NCBI GenBank assembly: GCA_964437735.1
Contig: CAYTID010000005.1
Coordinates: forward strand, 1-51,797
DNA: 51,797 nucleotides
Origin: CAYTID01 sp964437735
Lineage (GTDB): Bacteria > Bacteroidota > Ignavibacteria > UBA10030 > BY39
Direction: 5' to 3'
Position 1 is the first letter of the stretch, and each line of letters opens with the position of its first letter. Positions 25,121-33,294 of the stretch are shown in pieces. The notes under the pieces were generated by a model, which ran no database searches, was not told the DNA's origin, and saw only the letters and a list, made by a program, of their open reading frames with translations. A program made the translations under genes and the position numbers.

Positions 25121-26212
25121 TTATGGGACTTGTGTGTTATCACATACTCTGATAACATCGTACAAAGTATTCCGTTGAACGGGAGTAAATCCTGCTTGAC
25201 GAATTAATTCAATGACCTCATCCTCATTTGTTTTGTTGACAAAATTTGCGGCAGCGTGAACGTTTTCTTCAAACAATGTTCCACCAAAATCATCCGCACC
25301 GAAGTGAAGCGCAATCTGTCCGATTTTCTTCCCTTCCGAAAACCAGGAAGCCTGTATATGATCAAAATTATCCAAAAATATTCTGGAAATTGCCAATATC
25401 TGCAGATATCTTATAGGTGATGCAAAATGCGGGATAATTTTTTCGAGCGGAGTATTTCCCGGCTTGAACGACCAGGGAATAAATGCCGTGAAGCCGCCTG
25501 TGTCGTCTTGTAATGAGCGAATTCTGTCTAAGTGTTCGATAATCTCTTCATCTTTTTCGATATGTCCGTACATCATTGTTGCCGTTGTGCGATAACCTAT
25601 TTGATGTGCCTGCCGCATTACGTCGAGCCACAGGTCGACCGATTCTTTATTATTGGAAATTTTCTTCCGGACTCTGTCGGATAAAATTTCCGCTCCGCCA
25701 CCGGGGATTGTCCGCAATCCCGCATCCCATAATTTATTCAGAACATCGTTTGTCGATAATCCGGAAACTTTCGACATTACAATAATCTCAGACACGGAAA
25801 AAAAATGCGGATGAATTTCCGGAACTTCTTCACGCGTACGTTTTACCAATTCTAGATAATAATCAAACGATAATTTCGGATTAACGCCACCCTGTAATAA
25901 TACAGTAGTCACTCCCCTTGCCGCCGATTCTTTAAACATTTTTATCAAATGATCAACCGATAAAGTGTACTCTCCTTTTTCTCCGGGGCGACGGTAGAAC
26001 GCACAAAAAATACAATCCACTGTACATATATTTGTATAGTTAGGATTTGTATCAATCACAAAAGTCACGTATGGATTTGGATTCCTTTTGTATCTGACTG
26101 ATGAAGCTAAGTCGCCAAGTTCAAGAAGTGGGGCTTTCCGTAAAAGTTCCAAACCCGCTGAAGCATTAATACGTTCATTGTTATGTATTTTATTGTATAT
26201 TTTTTCCAGCAT
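25121..26212 (-). CDS. mqnC: Cyclic dehypoxanthinyl futalosine synthase (radical SAM)
   Basis: A 363-residue radical SAM enzyme with the CxxxCxxC cluster at Cys63/67/70 (NICTVDCIFCAFYRRPGEKG), a VTTVLLQGGVNPKL glycine-rich SAM segment, TIPGGGAEIL and TTATMMYGHIE, all typical of MqnC. It cyclises dehypoxanthine futalosine, supplying MqnD. It is upstream of pabB by 9 bp. Its own upstream region is interrupted by a REP/RAYT unit that separates it from the fused mqnEA. Confidence 0.95.
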   Translation of the reverse strand: MLEKIYNKIHNNERINASAGLELLRKAPLLELGDLASSVRYKRNPNPYVTFVIDTNPNYTNICTVDCIFCAFYRRPGEKGEYTLSVDHLIKMFKESAARGVTTVLLQGGVNPKLSFDYYLELVKRTREEVPEIHPHFFSVSEIIVMSKVSGLSTNDVLNKLWDAGLRTIPGGGAEILSDRVRKKISNNKESVDLWLDVMRQAHQIGYRTTATMMYGHIEKDEEIIEHLDRIRSLQDDTGGFTAFIPWSFKPGNTPLEKIIPHFASPIRYLQILAISRIFLDNFDHIQASWFSEGKKIGQIALHFGADDFGGTLFEENVHAAANFVNKTNEDEVIELIRQAGFTPVQRNTLYDVIRVCDNTQVP

Positions 26213-26235
26213 ATAATTTTCTTATTTAACTAACT

Positions 26236-26303
26236 TAACACCTGACTTTAGTCAGGTGGTTATAACAACTTTCCATTACTCTGATAAACCGTTTTAACGG
26301 TTT
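26236..26303 (+). repeat. REP-like double hairpin, left side of the RAYT unit
   Basis: Hairpin 1 has arms CACCTGAC / GTCAGGTG (26239-26258) with loop TTTA and a bulged G before TTA, extending the stem. Hairpin 2 is AAACCGTT-TT-AACGGTTT (26286-26303). The bulged stem is typical of REP elements recognised by RAYTs (family knowledge). Confidence 0.7.
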
Positions 26304-26315
26304 TAACCAATTTAA

Positions 26316-26762
26316 TTATTCTTGAATAAATTTTAAACCATAAGTTTTTATAAAATATTCATATTCTTCATTAAACATTTTTCGTTTGTGATGTTCATCC
26401 TGGTTCTCAATATATTTGATTAAATTTGGTACATCTGATTCTGAGACGGAAAAAGCTCCATATCCTCTTCCCCAGGAAAATTTAGTAGCAATCAAATCAT
26501 TTTCATTGATCCAATGAGAAGAACTTCCTTTTAGCAGATGCATAACTTCTTCGATAGAATACTTTGTAGGTAAATCAATTAAAGTGTGTACGTGATCATT
26601 ATTTACGTGGTTTATTTTCATAAAAATAGTTTTAGTTTTTGAATACTCATAAAGATATTGCGACAGCTTGTTTCGCGCATTTTCATTATTCAATAATTTT
26701 TCTCTATTTAGTGTTGCCCAAACTAAATGCAACCAGCATCTGGAATAAGAGTGTAAAGACAT
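26316..26762 (-). CDS. REP-associated tyrosine (Y1, IS200-like) transposase
   Basis: A 148-residue Y1 HUH single-strand transposase with an N-terminal SRCWLHLVWATLNREKLL, the metal-binding HUH motif in HVNNDHVHTLIDLP and the catalytic-Tyr helix LIKYIENQDEHHKRKMF (Tyr in KYIENQ). It is full length for the family, and a strong AAGGAGG lies 5 bases before the ATG, so it is probably functional. It acts on single-stranded hairpin ends; matching hairpins flank the gene. It inserted between two genes of the menaquinone cluster on the same strand. Confidence 0.88.
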   Translation of the reverse strand: MSLHSYSRCWLHLVWATLNREKLLNNENARNKLSQYLYEYSKTKTIFMKINHVNNDHVHTLIDLPTKYSIEEVMHLLKGSSSHWINENDLIATKFSWGRGYGAFSVSESDVPNLIKYIENQDEHHKRKMFNEEYEYFIKTYGLKFIQE

Positions 26763-26784
26763 AATGCCTCCTTGATTATTATAA

Positions 26785-26846
26785 ACTGTTAAAACAGTGA
26801 GTTTAGACTAATATCCTTATATCCACCTCAATGAATCGAGGTGTTA
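26785..26846 (-). repeat. REP-like double hairpin, right side of the RAYT unit
   Basis: On the minus strand, hairpin 1 is CACCTCGA-TTCA-TTGAGGTG (26824-26843, one G-T pair) and hairpin 2 is ACTGTT-TT-AACAGT (26785-26798). Order and core bases match the left unit in inverted orientation, but the stems have changed with partly compensating substitutions. Confidence 0.7.
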
Positions 26847-26854
26847 GTTCTCTG

Positions 26855-28723
26855 CTAATTGCTATCGTTTATCATCTCAATTTTTAAGACAAAATTTTTA
26901 AAAACCTTGATAGCTTCTTTTTCATTTTCACCGAGTTCGTAATTAAATCCTTCGAGATATTCTTTGGTTTCCGTAATTGATAAACCTAATTCTTCACCGT
27001 GCTGTTTGCCGATCATTTCGAGATTATTAAGTCCTTTTGAGAGTGATTTCTTTATTTCATCAATAAATTTATCACGGTTCGTGAATTTTTTATTCACCAC
27101 CCAGACGGCGAATACAAAAGGCAGTTTCTGCCAATTATACCATTCCTGCGCAAGGTCATAGACTTTTTCAAATCCTGGTAAACCGGTTTTCATATGAGAT
27201 AAAGCCTCATCGCCAATCATAAGTACTGCATCATAAATATTATAATCAGTCTCGTGCTGAATCATTCTTTCAAATTCAGTTGTAACACGATATTTTTTCA
27301 ACAACAATACTTGCAATAATTTTACCGATGTTGAAGTATCATCAACTATTCCAATTTTTTTATCCTGAAGATCATTCCAATCGAATTTTGAAAACAAAAG
27401 AACGCTTTTAACCTTTTCACCTGCCGCTATGCACCAATTCAGCAGATCTAAATTATCTTCCTGATCAAAATAATCCATCAGTGATATCAGACCCGCTTCT
27501 ATTTCTTCCCTTTTAAAAAGTTGTCCGAGTCGCCGGGGATTTATTGGAATAATTTTGAATGAATCATTATTCAGATAATTGTAAAAGGGAACTGAATTTA
27601 AATAAGGAATTTTTCCGATTAAATTTTTCCCATAGATTTTGATCGGATTATAAAAAACATCGCGCTCAACGGGAACTTTCCCTGAATCGGTAATAATTTT
27701 TATTATTTGATCTTCCGCTAATTTCTTCGGACTGACAGCCCCGGCATCGTGTGCTATTCGTTCTTCACCAACCGTTCCGTCAATGTCATCAGCCCCGAAG
27801 TTTAATGCAACTGCAGCAACTTCTTCCGTTAGCATCACCCAATATGCTTTAATATGTGGAAAATTATCAAGCATCAATCGCGATATTGCAATCGTTTTTA
27901 AATCATCAACAGCAGATGTGTGATCACCGGGAAGTTTTATTCCTGTATTCCCGGGCTGAAATGCCAGCGGTATAAAAGTTAAAAAACCACCTGTCTCATC
28001 CTGTGCTTCACGTAATTTTATTAAATGAATTATTCTTTCCTCAATTGTTTCGATGTGTCCGTAAAGCATTGTTGCATTTGTCGGTATCCCCATACGGTGA
28101 GCGGTTTTGTGAATATCGAGCCAGCCTTTTTCACCGACTTTTTGATGGAATAATTCTTTTCTGACACGCACGGAAAATATTTCAGCCCCTCCTCCGGGCA
28201 TTGTTTTTAGTCCTGCCATTTTCAGCTGCCGGAGAATTTCTTCCACAGACATTTTAAATTTTTTATGGAAGTAATCAATCTCAACAGCGGTATATGCCTT
28301 TACATCTATATTGGGAAATTGTTGATGGATTGATTCCACAATATCAAGATATCTTTCCCATGACCAATCAGCCGGCATACCGCCGGTTATGTGAACCTCT
28401 TTGATGCCATCTGAAAGCTTAGCGATAATTTCCTCGGTGGTCATTTCATACGAACCGGTTTCCCCATTTTTCTTTGCAAAGTCACAAAATTTGCAGGAGA
28501 GAACACAAATGTTTGTATGTTCAATTTTTCTGTTGAGAACAAAATAAACCGCATCGCCGCTCTTCCGGAACTTTACTGCATCCGCCATTTTACCAAGCGA
28601 TATTAAATCATTGCTTCGGTAAAGGATTAAACCATCCTCAAGAGATAGTCGCTGTCCGTTCTGAATTTTTTCCCAGACAGGAACTAAAGATTCATCTTTA
28701 AATATTATATCGATATTCAACAT
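26855..28723 (-). CDS. mqnE-mqnA: Fused aminofutalosine synthase (MqnE) and chorismate dehydratase (MqnA)
   Basis: A 622-residue two-enzyme protein. Residues 1 to about 363 are a radical SAM MqnE with Cys73/77/80 (NICVLSCKFCDFAKKNGETG), HITGGMPADWSWERYLD, TMPGGGAEIFS and TNATMLYGHIET. After a short linker (IKIYGKN), about 368-622 are MqnA: LIGKIPYLNSVPFYNYL, EAGLISLMDYF, KIGIVDDTSTSVKLLQVLL and DAVLMIGDEAL. MqnA dehydrates chorismate to 3-(1-carboxyvinyl)benzoate, and MqnE adds it to SAM to form aminodeoxyfutalosine. Fusion would join two consecutive steps. It sits between ubiD and mqnC on the same strand. Confidence 0.93.
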   Translation of the reverse strand: MLNIDIIFKDESLVPVWEKIQNGQRLSLEDGLILYRSNDLISLGKMADAVKFRKSGDAVYFVLNRKIEHTNICVLSCKFCDFAKKNGETGSYEMTTEEIIAKLSDGIKEVHITGGMPADWSWERYLDIVESIHQQFPNIDVKAYTAVEIDYFHKKFKMSVEEILRQLKMAGLKTMPGGGAEIFSVRVRKELFHQKVGEKGWLDIHKTAHRMGIPTNATMLYGHIETIEERIIHLIKLREAQDETGGFLTFIPLAFQPGNTGIKLPGDHTSAVDDLKTIAISRLMLDNFPHIKAYWVMLTEEVAAVALNFGADDIDGTVGEERIAHDAGAVSPKKLAEDQIIKIITDSGKVPVERDVFYNPIKIYGKNLIGKIPYLNSVPFYNYLNNDSFKIIPINPRRLGQLFKREEIEAGLISLMDYFDQEDNLDLLNWCIAAGEKVKSVLLFSKFDWNDLQDKKIGIVDDTSTSVKLLQVLLLKKYRVTTEFERMIQHETDYNIYDAVLMIGDEALSHMKTGLPGFEKVYDLAQEWYNWQKLPFVFAVWVVNKKFTNRDKFIDEIKKSLSKGLNNLEMIGKQHGEELGLSITETKEYLEGFNYELGENEKEAIKVFKNFVLKIEMINDSN

Positions 28724-28764
28724 TACTTTTTATATTAAATATTAAAAATGAAATATTAAAATCA

Positions 28765-28834
28765 CAAATAAAAAATTAAAAATATTTTCATTTTGATCTG
28801 TAATTTTGATTGTTAATATTTGATTTTTTATTTG
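28765..28834. repeat. AT-rich near-perfect inverted repeat between ubiD and mqnEA
   Basis: Left arm CAAATAAAAAATTAAAAATATT (28765-28786, described in two pieces: CAAATAAAAAAT, TAAAAATATT) pairs with AATATTTGATTTTTTATTTG (28815-28834). The right arm overlaps the last codons of ubiD. It lies in a 104-bp, almost pure A/T gap and could form a hairpin in the polycistronic mRNA. Confidence 0.5.
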
Positions 28835-30681
28835 AAATATTTTCCCCACTTCTCATCAACCAACTTGATTATATTGTCATCCATAAGAAGCGGTTCCTGA
28901 TAACCCGGTTTCCAAATCGCATCAATACCCATAACACCGGAATAGACAGGTGAAATTCCGACAAGTTTTTGTTCAGTAAAAATCACATCACGTTCGCAAT
29001 CAAATCGCGTAAAAATTCCCCAGATATAATTTTCTTTATCATGTATATCCACATCCTCGCTAACCATCGCAATTATTTTGAGTGTAGAGAGTTCCGGAAG
29101 TGCTACAAGTTTTTCAAGAATAATTCTACCTGTAGATAAAGTCGGATTATTGGAGTACTGGATTATTGGAGTATTATCTTTCTTTTGTAATGTATTTATC
29201 TTTACTATTAGTATTGTATTATCGATGAGATTAACGTCTGATATTTGGTTGTCGAGAGCATAGAGCATAGATCGCAGTGAATTCAGATCAAAATTGTTAT
29301 TCTCTCTGATCTTGGCTTGCTGCTCCTCGCTCATAGTTCTTGACTTCTTACAGGCATCAATCACCATTTTGCTTCCTAAATTCATTTTGTAACTTGTAAA
29401 ATCGAGAGTATCTAACGGGACTTTCGGTATCATAATAAAATCATAGTGCGGATCGAAGTTTTTCCGGATTGCTTCTACGACTGCATTCCAGTTCCTCGGA
29501 TCAACTCCAGCAGAAACAGTGATTACACATTTTGTCAATGAAAGCTGCCCCTCTCCCATAATAGACATAGCGGTTTTAGCAGCTTCCTTCGCATAGCGCT
29601 CTTCTATTTCAACCACCAAAAAATTATGGAAACCGGCTTCGTAATAAGCCCACAAACTTTTTATTTCGGGATGCATAAGACGAATTAACGGACCTAAAAT
29701 CTGCTGAGTCGCATCTCCTAAAAATTTATCCTCCATCGGCGGTTTGCCGACGACTGTCCCGGGATATATCGGATTTTTTCTGTGTGTAATTGCACTTAAT
29801 CGAAAAACCGGGAAATTAGAAGCTGCAGAGTAATGTCCGAAATGATCTCCGAAAGGTCCTTCTAATTTCGATTCTGTCGGATGAACTTTTCCTTCCAAAA
29901 TAAACTCAGCATTCGAGGGCACATCAATTGAAAGAGTTTTTGCTTTTGTCATTCCAATTCTTGAACCGCGTAAAAATCCTGCAAACATTACTTCATCAAT
30001 TCCTTCAGGTAATGCTGCCACGCTTGCCAGAAGTAGTGCAGGATCACTACCCAAAATCACTGCAAGTTCCAAATCATTATTTAATTTCTGCGCTTGAAAA
30101 TAATGAAATCCTCCCCCCTTCTGTATCTGCCAGTGCATTCCTGTCGATGTATCATCAAAAACCTGCATACGGTACACTCCGACATTTCTTTTTCCGGTGA
30201 TTGGATCATACGTCATTACCTGTCCCAAAGTAAAAAATCTTCCTCCGTCTTTCGGCCAGCAATGCTGAACCGGTAAATCTGATAATTTGGGTGTTTCAAC
30301 TACTTCCTGAGAAAATCCGCTTGAAAATTTTGGTCGTGAAGACAATAACCTTCTCACGATTGGTTTTTGGTCGAGTAAAAATTTTAGTCGAGGTGGAACT
30401 ACCTGTTCCATAAAATGAATAAGTTTCTGACCCAGATCTTCGGGATGCATCCCGAGTGCAAGCTCGATTCGCTTTTCACTTGCAAGAATATTCATTGCAA
30501 GGGGATATTTTGCGCCTTTGGGTTTTTCAAATAATAATGCAGGTTTATTTTGTTTAAGTGCCCGGATAGCAATTTCTGTGGATTCTAAAACCGGATCAAT
30601 TTCAAAATTCACTCGTTGGAGTTCTCCGGTGGATTCGAGATAAGTGAGGAATTCACCAAGCGCAGGAAACTGATTTTTCAT
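28828..30681 (-). CDS. ubiD: UbiD family decarboxylase (menaquinone branch)
   Basis: A 617-residue prFMN-dependent decarboxylase with MKNQFPALGEFLTYLE at the start, then HCWPKDGGRFFTLGQVMTYD, IQKGGGFHYFQA, LEGPFGDHFGHYS and RKNPIYPGTVVGKPPMED, all UbiD landmarks. It is longer than E. coli UbiD (about 500) by a C-terminal extension. In the futalosine route a UbiD/UbiX pair removes the ring carboxylate of the prenylated naphthoate. The start at 30681 is chosen because it overlaps the ubiX stop as ATGA with GGAGG 7 bases upstream; a frame-open ATG 7 codons earlier would place that GGAGG inside the gene. Confidence 0.93.
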   Translation of the reverse strand: MKNQFPALGEFLTYLESTGELQRVNFEIDPVLESTEIAIRALKQNKPALLFEKPKGAKYPLAMNILASEKRIELALGMHPEDLGQKLIHFMEQVVPPRLKFLLDQKPIVRRLLSSRPKFSSGFSQEVVETPKLSDLPVQHCWPKDGGRFFTLGQVMTYDPITGKRNVGVYRMQVFDDTSTGMHWQIQKGGGFHYFQAQKLNNDLELAVILGSDPALLLASVAALPEGIDEVMFAGFLRGSRIGMTKAKTLSIDVPSNAEFILEGKVHPTESKLEGPFGDHFGHYSAASNFPVFRLSAITHRKNPIYPGTVVGKPPMEDKFLGDATQQILGPLIRLMHPEIKSLWAYYEAGFHNFLVVEIEERYAKEAAKTAMSIMGEGQLSLTKCVITVSAGVDPRNWNAVVEAIRKNFDPHYDFIMIPKVPLDTLDFTSYKMNLGSKMVIDACKKSRTMSEEQQAKIRENNNFDLNSLRSMLYALDNQISDVNLIDNTILIVKINTLQKKDNTPIIQYSNNPTLSTGRIILEKLVALPELSTLKIIAMVSEDVDIHDKENYIWGIFTRFDCERDVIFTEQKLVGISPVYSGVMGIDAIWKPGYQEPLLMDDNIIKLVDEKWGKYFK

Positions 30682-31229
30682 TCCAGTTCCTCCGATCGCC
30701 ATCCTTTATAATTCGATATTCCTAAAACCGAATTCAATTTTTCAACAAAGGCATTTACATAATCATCGACAGTTTTCGGGAGAAAATACATCGGCGGAGA
30801 GATCGGCATAATTATTACACCGGCTCTCGAGAGTCGGGCACATTGCTCGAGTGTTATTGTTGAAAGCGGTGTTTCTCTTAAACACAATACAAGTTTAAAT
30901 CTCTCCTTCATCGCAACCTGAGACATTCTTGTAATCAATGAATCACCAATACCCGAAGCGATTTTCCCAAGAGTAGAAGTACTGCAAGGGATAATTACAA
31001 CAGCATCTAATTTATTAGTTCCGGAAGAAAGCGGAGCTGCTAAATCTTCATCAGAAAATATTTTCTTAACGAAGGGTTTCAGCTGTTCCTCTGTAATTCC
31101 CAGTTCATCATTAAGTAAAACCTTTCCCCATTTACTTAGAACAACATATTTATCTGCTTCACATTTTTTTAAAAACTCTAAGGCATAGACAGCACCTGAA
31201 GAACCGGTAATACCTACGGCAATTTTCAT
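30678..31229 (-). CDS. ubiX: Flavin prenyltransferase UbiX
   Basis: A 183-residue flavoprotein with N-terminal KIAVGITGSSGAVYALEFL, IPCSTSTLGKIASGIGDSLI, RLVLCLRETPLST-like segment (KLVLCLRETPLSTI) and IIMPISPPMYFLP, all family hallmarks. It makes prenylated FMN, the cofactor of the UbiD enzyme encoded next. It overlaps ubiD (ATGA) and ubiA (4 bp), so the three are translated as a coupled set. Confidence 0.95.
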   Translation of the reverse strand: MKIAVGITGSSGAVYALEFLKKCEADKYVVLSKWGKVLLNDELGITEEQLKPFVKKIFSDEDLAAPLSSGTNKLDAVVIIPCSTSTLGKIASGIGDSLITRMSQVAMKERFKLVLCLRETPLSTITLEQCARLSRAGVIIMPISPPMYFLPKTVDDYVNAFVEKLNSVLGISNYKGWRSEELE

Positions 31230-32059
31230 AGTGTAATTCCTTTCATCAAAACCATTAGTAAAACTACAAAACCAATTACTGCATTTATCTTGAAAAATGC
31301 CAGTTCAATATCCGATGATTTTTTTTGTTCAAGATATAATAGAAATCCTGCGATTAACAAAAAAGGCAACGCAATCAAATTGTTAATCGATAATATGAAT
31401 AATATTAATAAAACAAGAAAAGAGGCAATATGTAACGCTGCGGAAATTTTTAATGCTTTCTTTGAACCAAAACGAGAGGGAAAAGAAAACAAACCTGCTT
31501 TTTTATCGAACTCCTCATCCATAGTAGAATAAATTACATCAAATCCTGTTGCCCAGAACAAGGTGAATAACGAAATCAAGATTCCCGGAAATATATCATC
31601 AAAACTGTTTTTCACGGCAAACCATCCACCCAACGGAGCCATTGATAAACCTAAACCAACTCCAAAATGAGCGAATACCGTATATCGTTTTGCATATGGA
31701 TAGAGTAAAAAAATCACCAATGGTATCGGTGAAAGTAAAAAACAAAACCAGGAGATGTAATAAGCGGAAAAAAAATAAATTAACAAGCCAAGCGACAAAA
31801 CCAGACTCGCATCTCTGAACGACATTCGACCTGCCGGAATTTCACGTTCGTTCGTTCTGAGGTTGTGTTTATCGATTTCTGCATCAATTATCCTGTTCAG
31901 AGACATCGCAACCGTCCGTGCGCCAATGGCAGCGAGTAAAACTAAAATAAGTAATAATACAGAAGGAACTTCATCGGCTGCCAGGAATACCCCGGCATAG
32001 ATCAAAGGTAATGAAAAAAGTGTGTGTTCAATTTTTATAAACCGTAAATATTTTTTCAA
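31226..32059 (-). CDS. ubiA: UbiA family prenyltransferase (MqnP type)
   Basis: A protein of about 277 residues with 8-9 membrane helices and the two Asp-rich prenyl-diphosphate motifs NRIIDAEIDKHN (about 55-66) and DVIYSTMDEEFDKKAG. It attaches a polyprenyl chain to the 1,4-dihydroxy-6-naphthoate head group. The frame is open to 32146, but everything before residue 30 overlaps the ORF6N gene and does not look native. The start is placed at TTG 32059, giving LKKYLRFIKIEHTLFSLPL, which matches the usual family N-terminus. The upstream ORF6N stop is 4 bp away. No ATG is available there. Confidence 0.85.
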   Translation of the reverse strand: MKKYLRFIKIEHTLFSLPLIYAGVFLAADEVPSVLLLILVLLAAIGARTVAMSLNRIIDAEIDKHNLRTNEREIPAGRMSFRDASLVLSLGLLIYFFSAYYISWFCFLLSPIPLVIFLLYPYAKRYTVFAHFGVGLGLSMAPLGGWFAVKNSFDDIFPGILISLFTLFWATGFDVIYSTMDEEFDKKAGLFSFPSRFGSKKALKISAALHIASFLVLLILFILSINNLIALPFLLIAGFLLYLEQKKSSDIELAFFKINAVIGFVVLLMVLMKGITL

Positions 32060-32063
32060 GATA

Positions 32064-32618
32064 TCATTCCAATATTTTTTTCTTTTTAACTTTATATTGT
32101 TTTGAAGGTTCTTCAACCCGAAAACCAATCTGTCGCCTCGGTGCATTTGGAGGTGCCATTAGTTGACGAATAGCTTCAAAAACAACTCTGAATTGAGAAT
32201 CATATTTACTTTCTAACTCTTTTAATTTTTTTGTTAATTCTTTATGAGTTGAAACAATTTCCCGTAATTTAACAAAAGCCCGCATAATTTCAATATTTAC
32301 TAGTATGGCCCTTTTACTTTTTAATACAGAGGACAGCATTGCAACTCCCTGTTCAGTAAAAGTATAAGGAAGATATCTCGCACCACCCCAACTTGAGGTG
32401 CCAAAATGGAACCTCAAGTTTTCGAATTCTTCCTGTGTCAGTTCAAAGCAAAAATCATTAGGAAAACGATCACTATTTCTTTTGACTGCCCGTTTAATAA
32501 CCTTTGTTTCTACCTCATAAAGATCAGCTATGTGAAAGTCCATTAAAACTTTCTGACCCCTAATCAAAATTATTCTCCTTTCGATAACCTCTTGCAAGTA
32601 TAATTCACGTCTTCCCAT
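32064..32618 (-). CDS. ORF6N domain protein (intact copy)
   Basis: A 184-residue protein with an N-terminal ORF6N DNA-binding-like domain (about 5-95: RGQKVLMDFHIADLYEVETKVIKRAVKRN, DRFPNDFCFELTQEEF, RYLPYTFTEQGVAMLSS, shown here in pieces) and a C-terminal coiled coil (about 115-150) ending QIGFRVEEP. The family occurs in phages and as chromosomal orphan genes and is thought to bind DNA; targets are unknown. The start is taken at MGRRELYLQE because earlier codons in the frame are remnants of the neighbouring decayed copy. It is directly before ubiA on the same strand. Confidence 0.85.
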   Translation of the reverse strand: MGRRELYLQEVIERRIILIRGQKVLMDFHIADLYEVETKVIKRAVKRNSDRFPNDFCFELTQEEFENLRFHFGTSSWGGARYLPYTFTEQGVAMLSSVLKSKRAILVNIEIMRAFVKLREIVSTHKELTKKLKELESKYDSQFRVVFEAIRQLMAPPNAPRRQIGFRVEEPSKQYKVKKKKILE

Positions 32619-32667
32619 ATAGTTTTTCCCTTTTAGTTTTTTTCTCTGTGGATTAACCGGGGCCGCA

Positions 32668-33112
32668 TTAATTGCCGAATTGAGCATCAAATTTCTGATC
32701 TGATTCTTCAAGTTTCCTTGCCAGGGCTTTGTGGGTCAAAAGTAATTCTCTGAGTCTAACAAATGCTCGCATTATTTCAATATTAACTTGAACTGCTCGC
32801 TCACTTCTGAGAATTGAAGATTGCATAACAACTCCTTGTTCAGTAAAGCCAAATGGTAAATACCTTCTTCCTCCTCTTCCAATTTTTGAGGATGCAAATT
32901 GCGACCTCAAAACTTTGTACTCCTCTGCAGTTAATTCGAACATTAAATCACTTGGGAATCGCTTTATATTACGTCTGACTTGTTCTTTTAACCTCTTAGC
33001 AGTGACCCCATATAAAAAGTACTAAATGATAATCAAGCATTGCCTTTTGACTACGCAAAAACAGAATTCTTTTTTCAATAATTTCCTGCAATAATATTTG
33101 TACATTTTTCAT
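32668..33112 (-). pseudogene. Decayed ORF6N domain gene
   Basis: A second ORF6N gene starts at 33112 (GGAGGAAGTA then ATG) and reads MKNVQILLQEIIEKRILFLR, then goes out of frame after MLDYHL. The conserved continuation YGVTAKRLKEQVRRNIKRF...MFELTAEEYKVLR is in another frame and open to 32668 (KFDAQFGN). The C-terminal part expected next reappears shifted upstream of the intact copy (INAAPVNPQRKKLKGK). At least two frame changes have occurred. It is a paralogue of the adjacent intact gene, sharing FTEQGV and VNIEIMRAFVRLRE. Confidence 0.8.
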
Positions 33113-33294
33113 TACTTCCTCCCTTTTTTATCATTATTAAGATCTACTTCCTATCGGAGAATTCGATGTATGTGCTATTTTTTCAAATTAACTGTTCAAT
33201 CTACTTCTCAACCAAATTGATAAATTATGAGGATGAATCTCAGAATTAACACTATAAATATAGGAAAATTCGCTTAATAATGCTTTTAAAAATA

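Larger units (their letters stand above)
26232..26850 (-). mobile_element. REP-RAYT unit between mqnC and mqnEA
   Basis: About 0.62 kb comprise a small Y1 transposase gene flanked on both sides by related two-hairpin sequences in inverted orientation. Read inward from each end, both start AACT(T)AACACCT, form a hairpin closing AGGTGG, continue with a TATAA-containing spacer and end with a second hairpin AAAC.GTTTTAAC.GTTT. This fits a REP-associated tyrosine transposase carried between REP-like sequences rather than an IS with direct copies. No gene is broken, and both neighbours keep their ends. Confidence 0.7.

Noticed and set aside
26316..26762. Complete IS200 insertion sequence
   Set aside because: The flanking hairpins are mirror copies of one plan, as expected of REP/RAYT units, not the dissimilar left and right ends of IS200.
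30682..30702. Upstream ATG start for ubiD (MAIGGTG...)
   Set aside because: The GGAGG for the downstream ATG lies inside this extension, and the downstream ATG gives the standard ATGA overlap with ubiX.
32064..33112. Prophage remnant, because ORF6N proteins occur in phages
   Set aside because: No integrase, structural, lysis or att-like sequences nearby; ORF6N genes are also common as chromosomal orphans.
33123..33294. Possible small gene in the gap between the ORF6N pair and the DUF2007 gene
   Set aside because: AT-rich with frequent stops in all frames; no structure seen.
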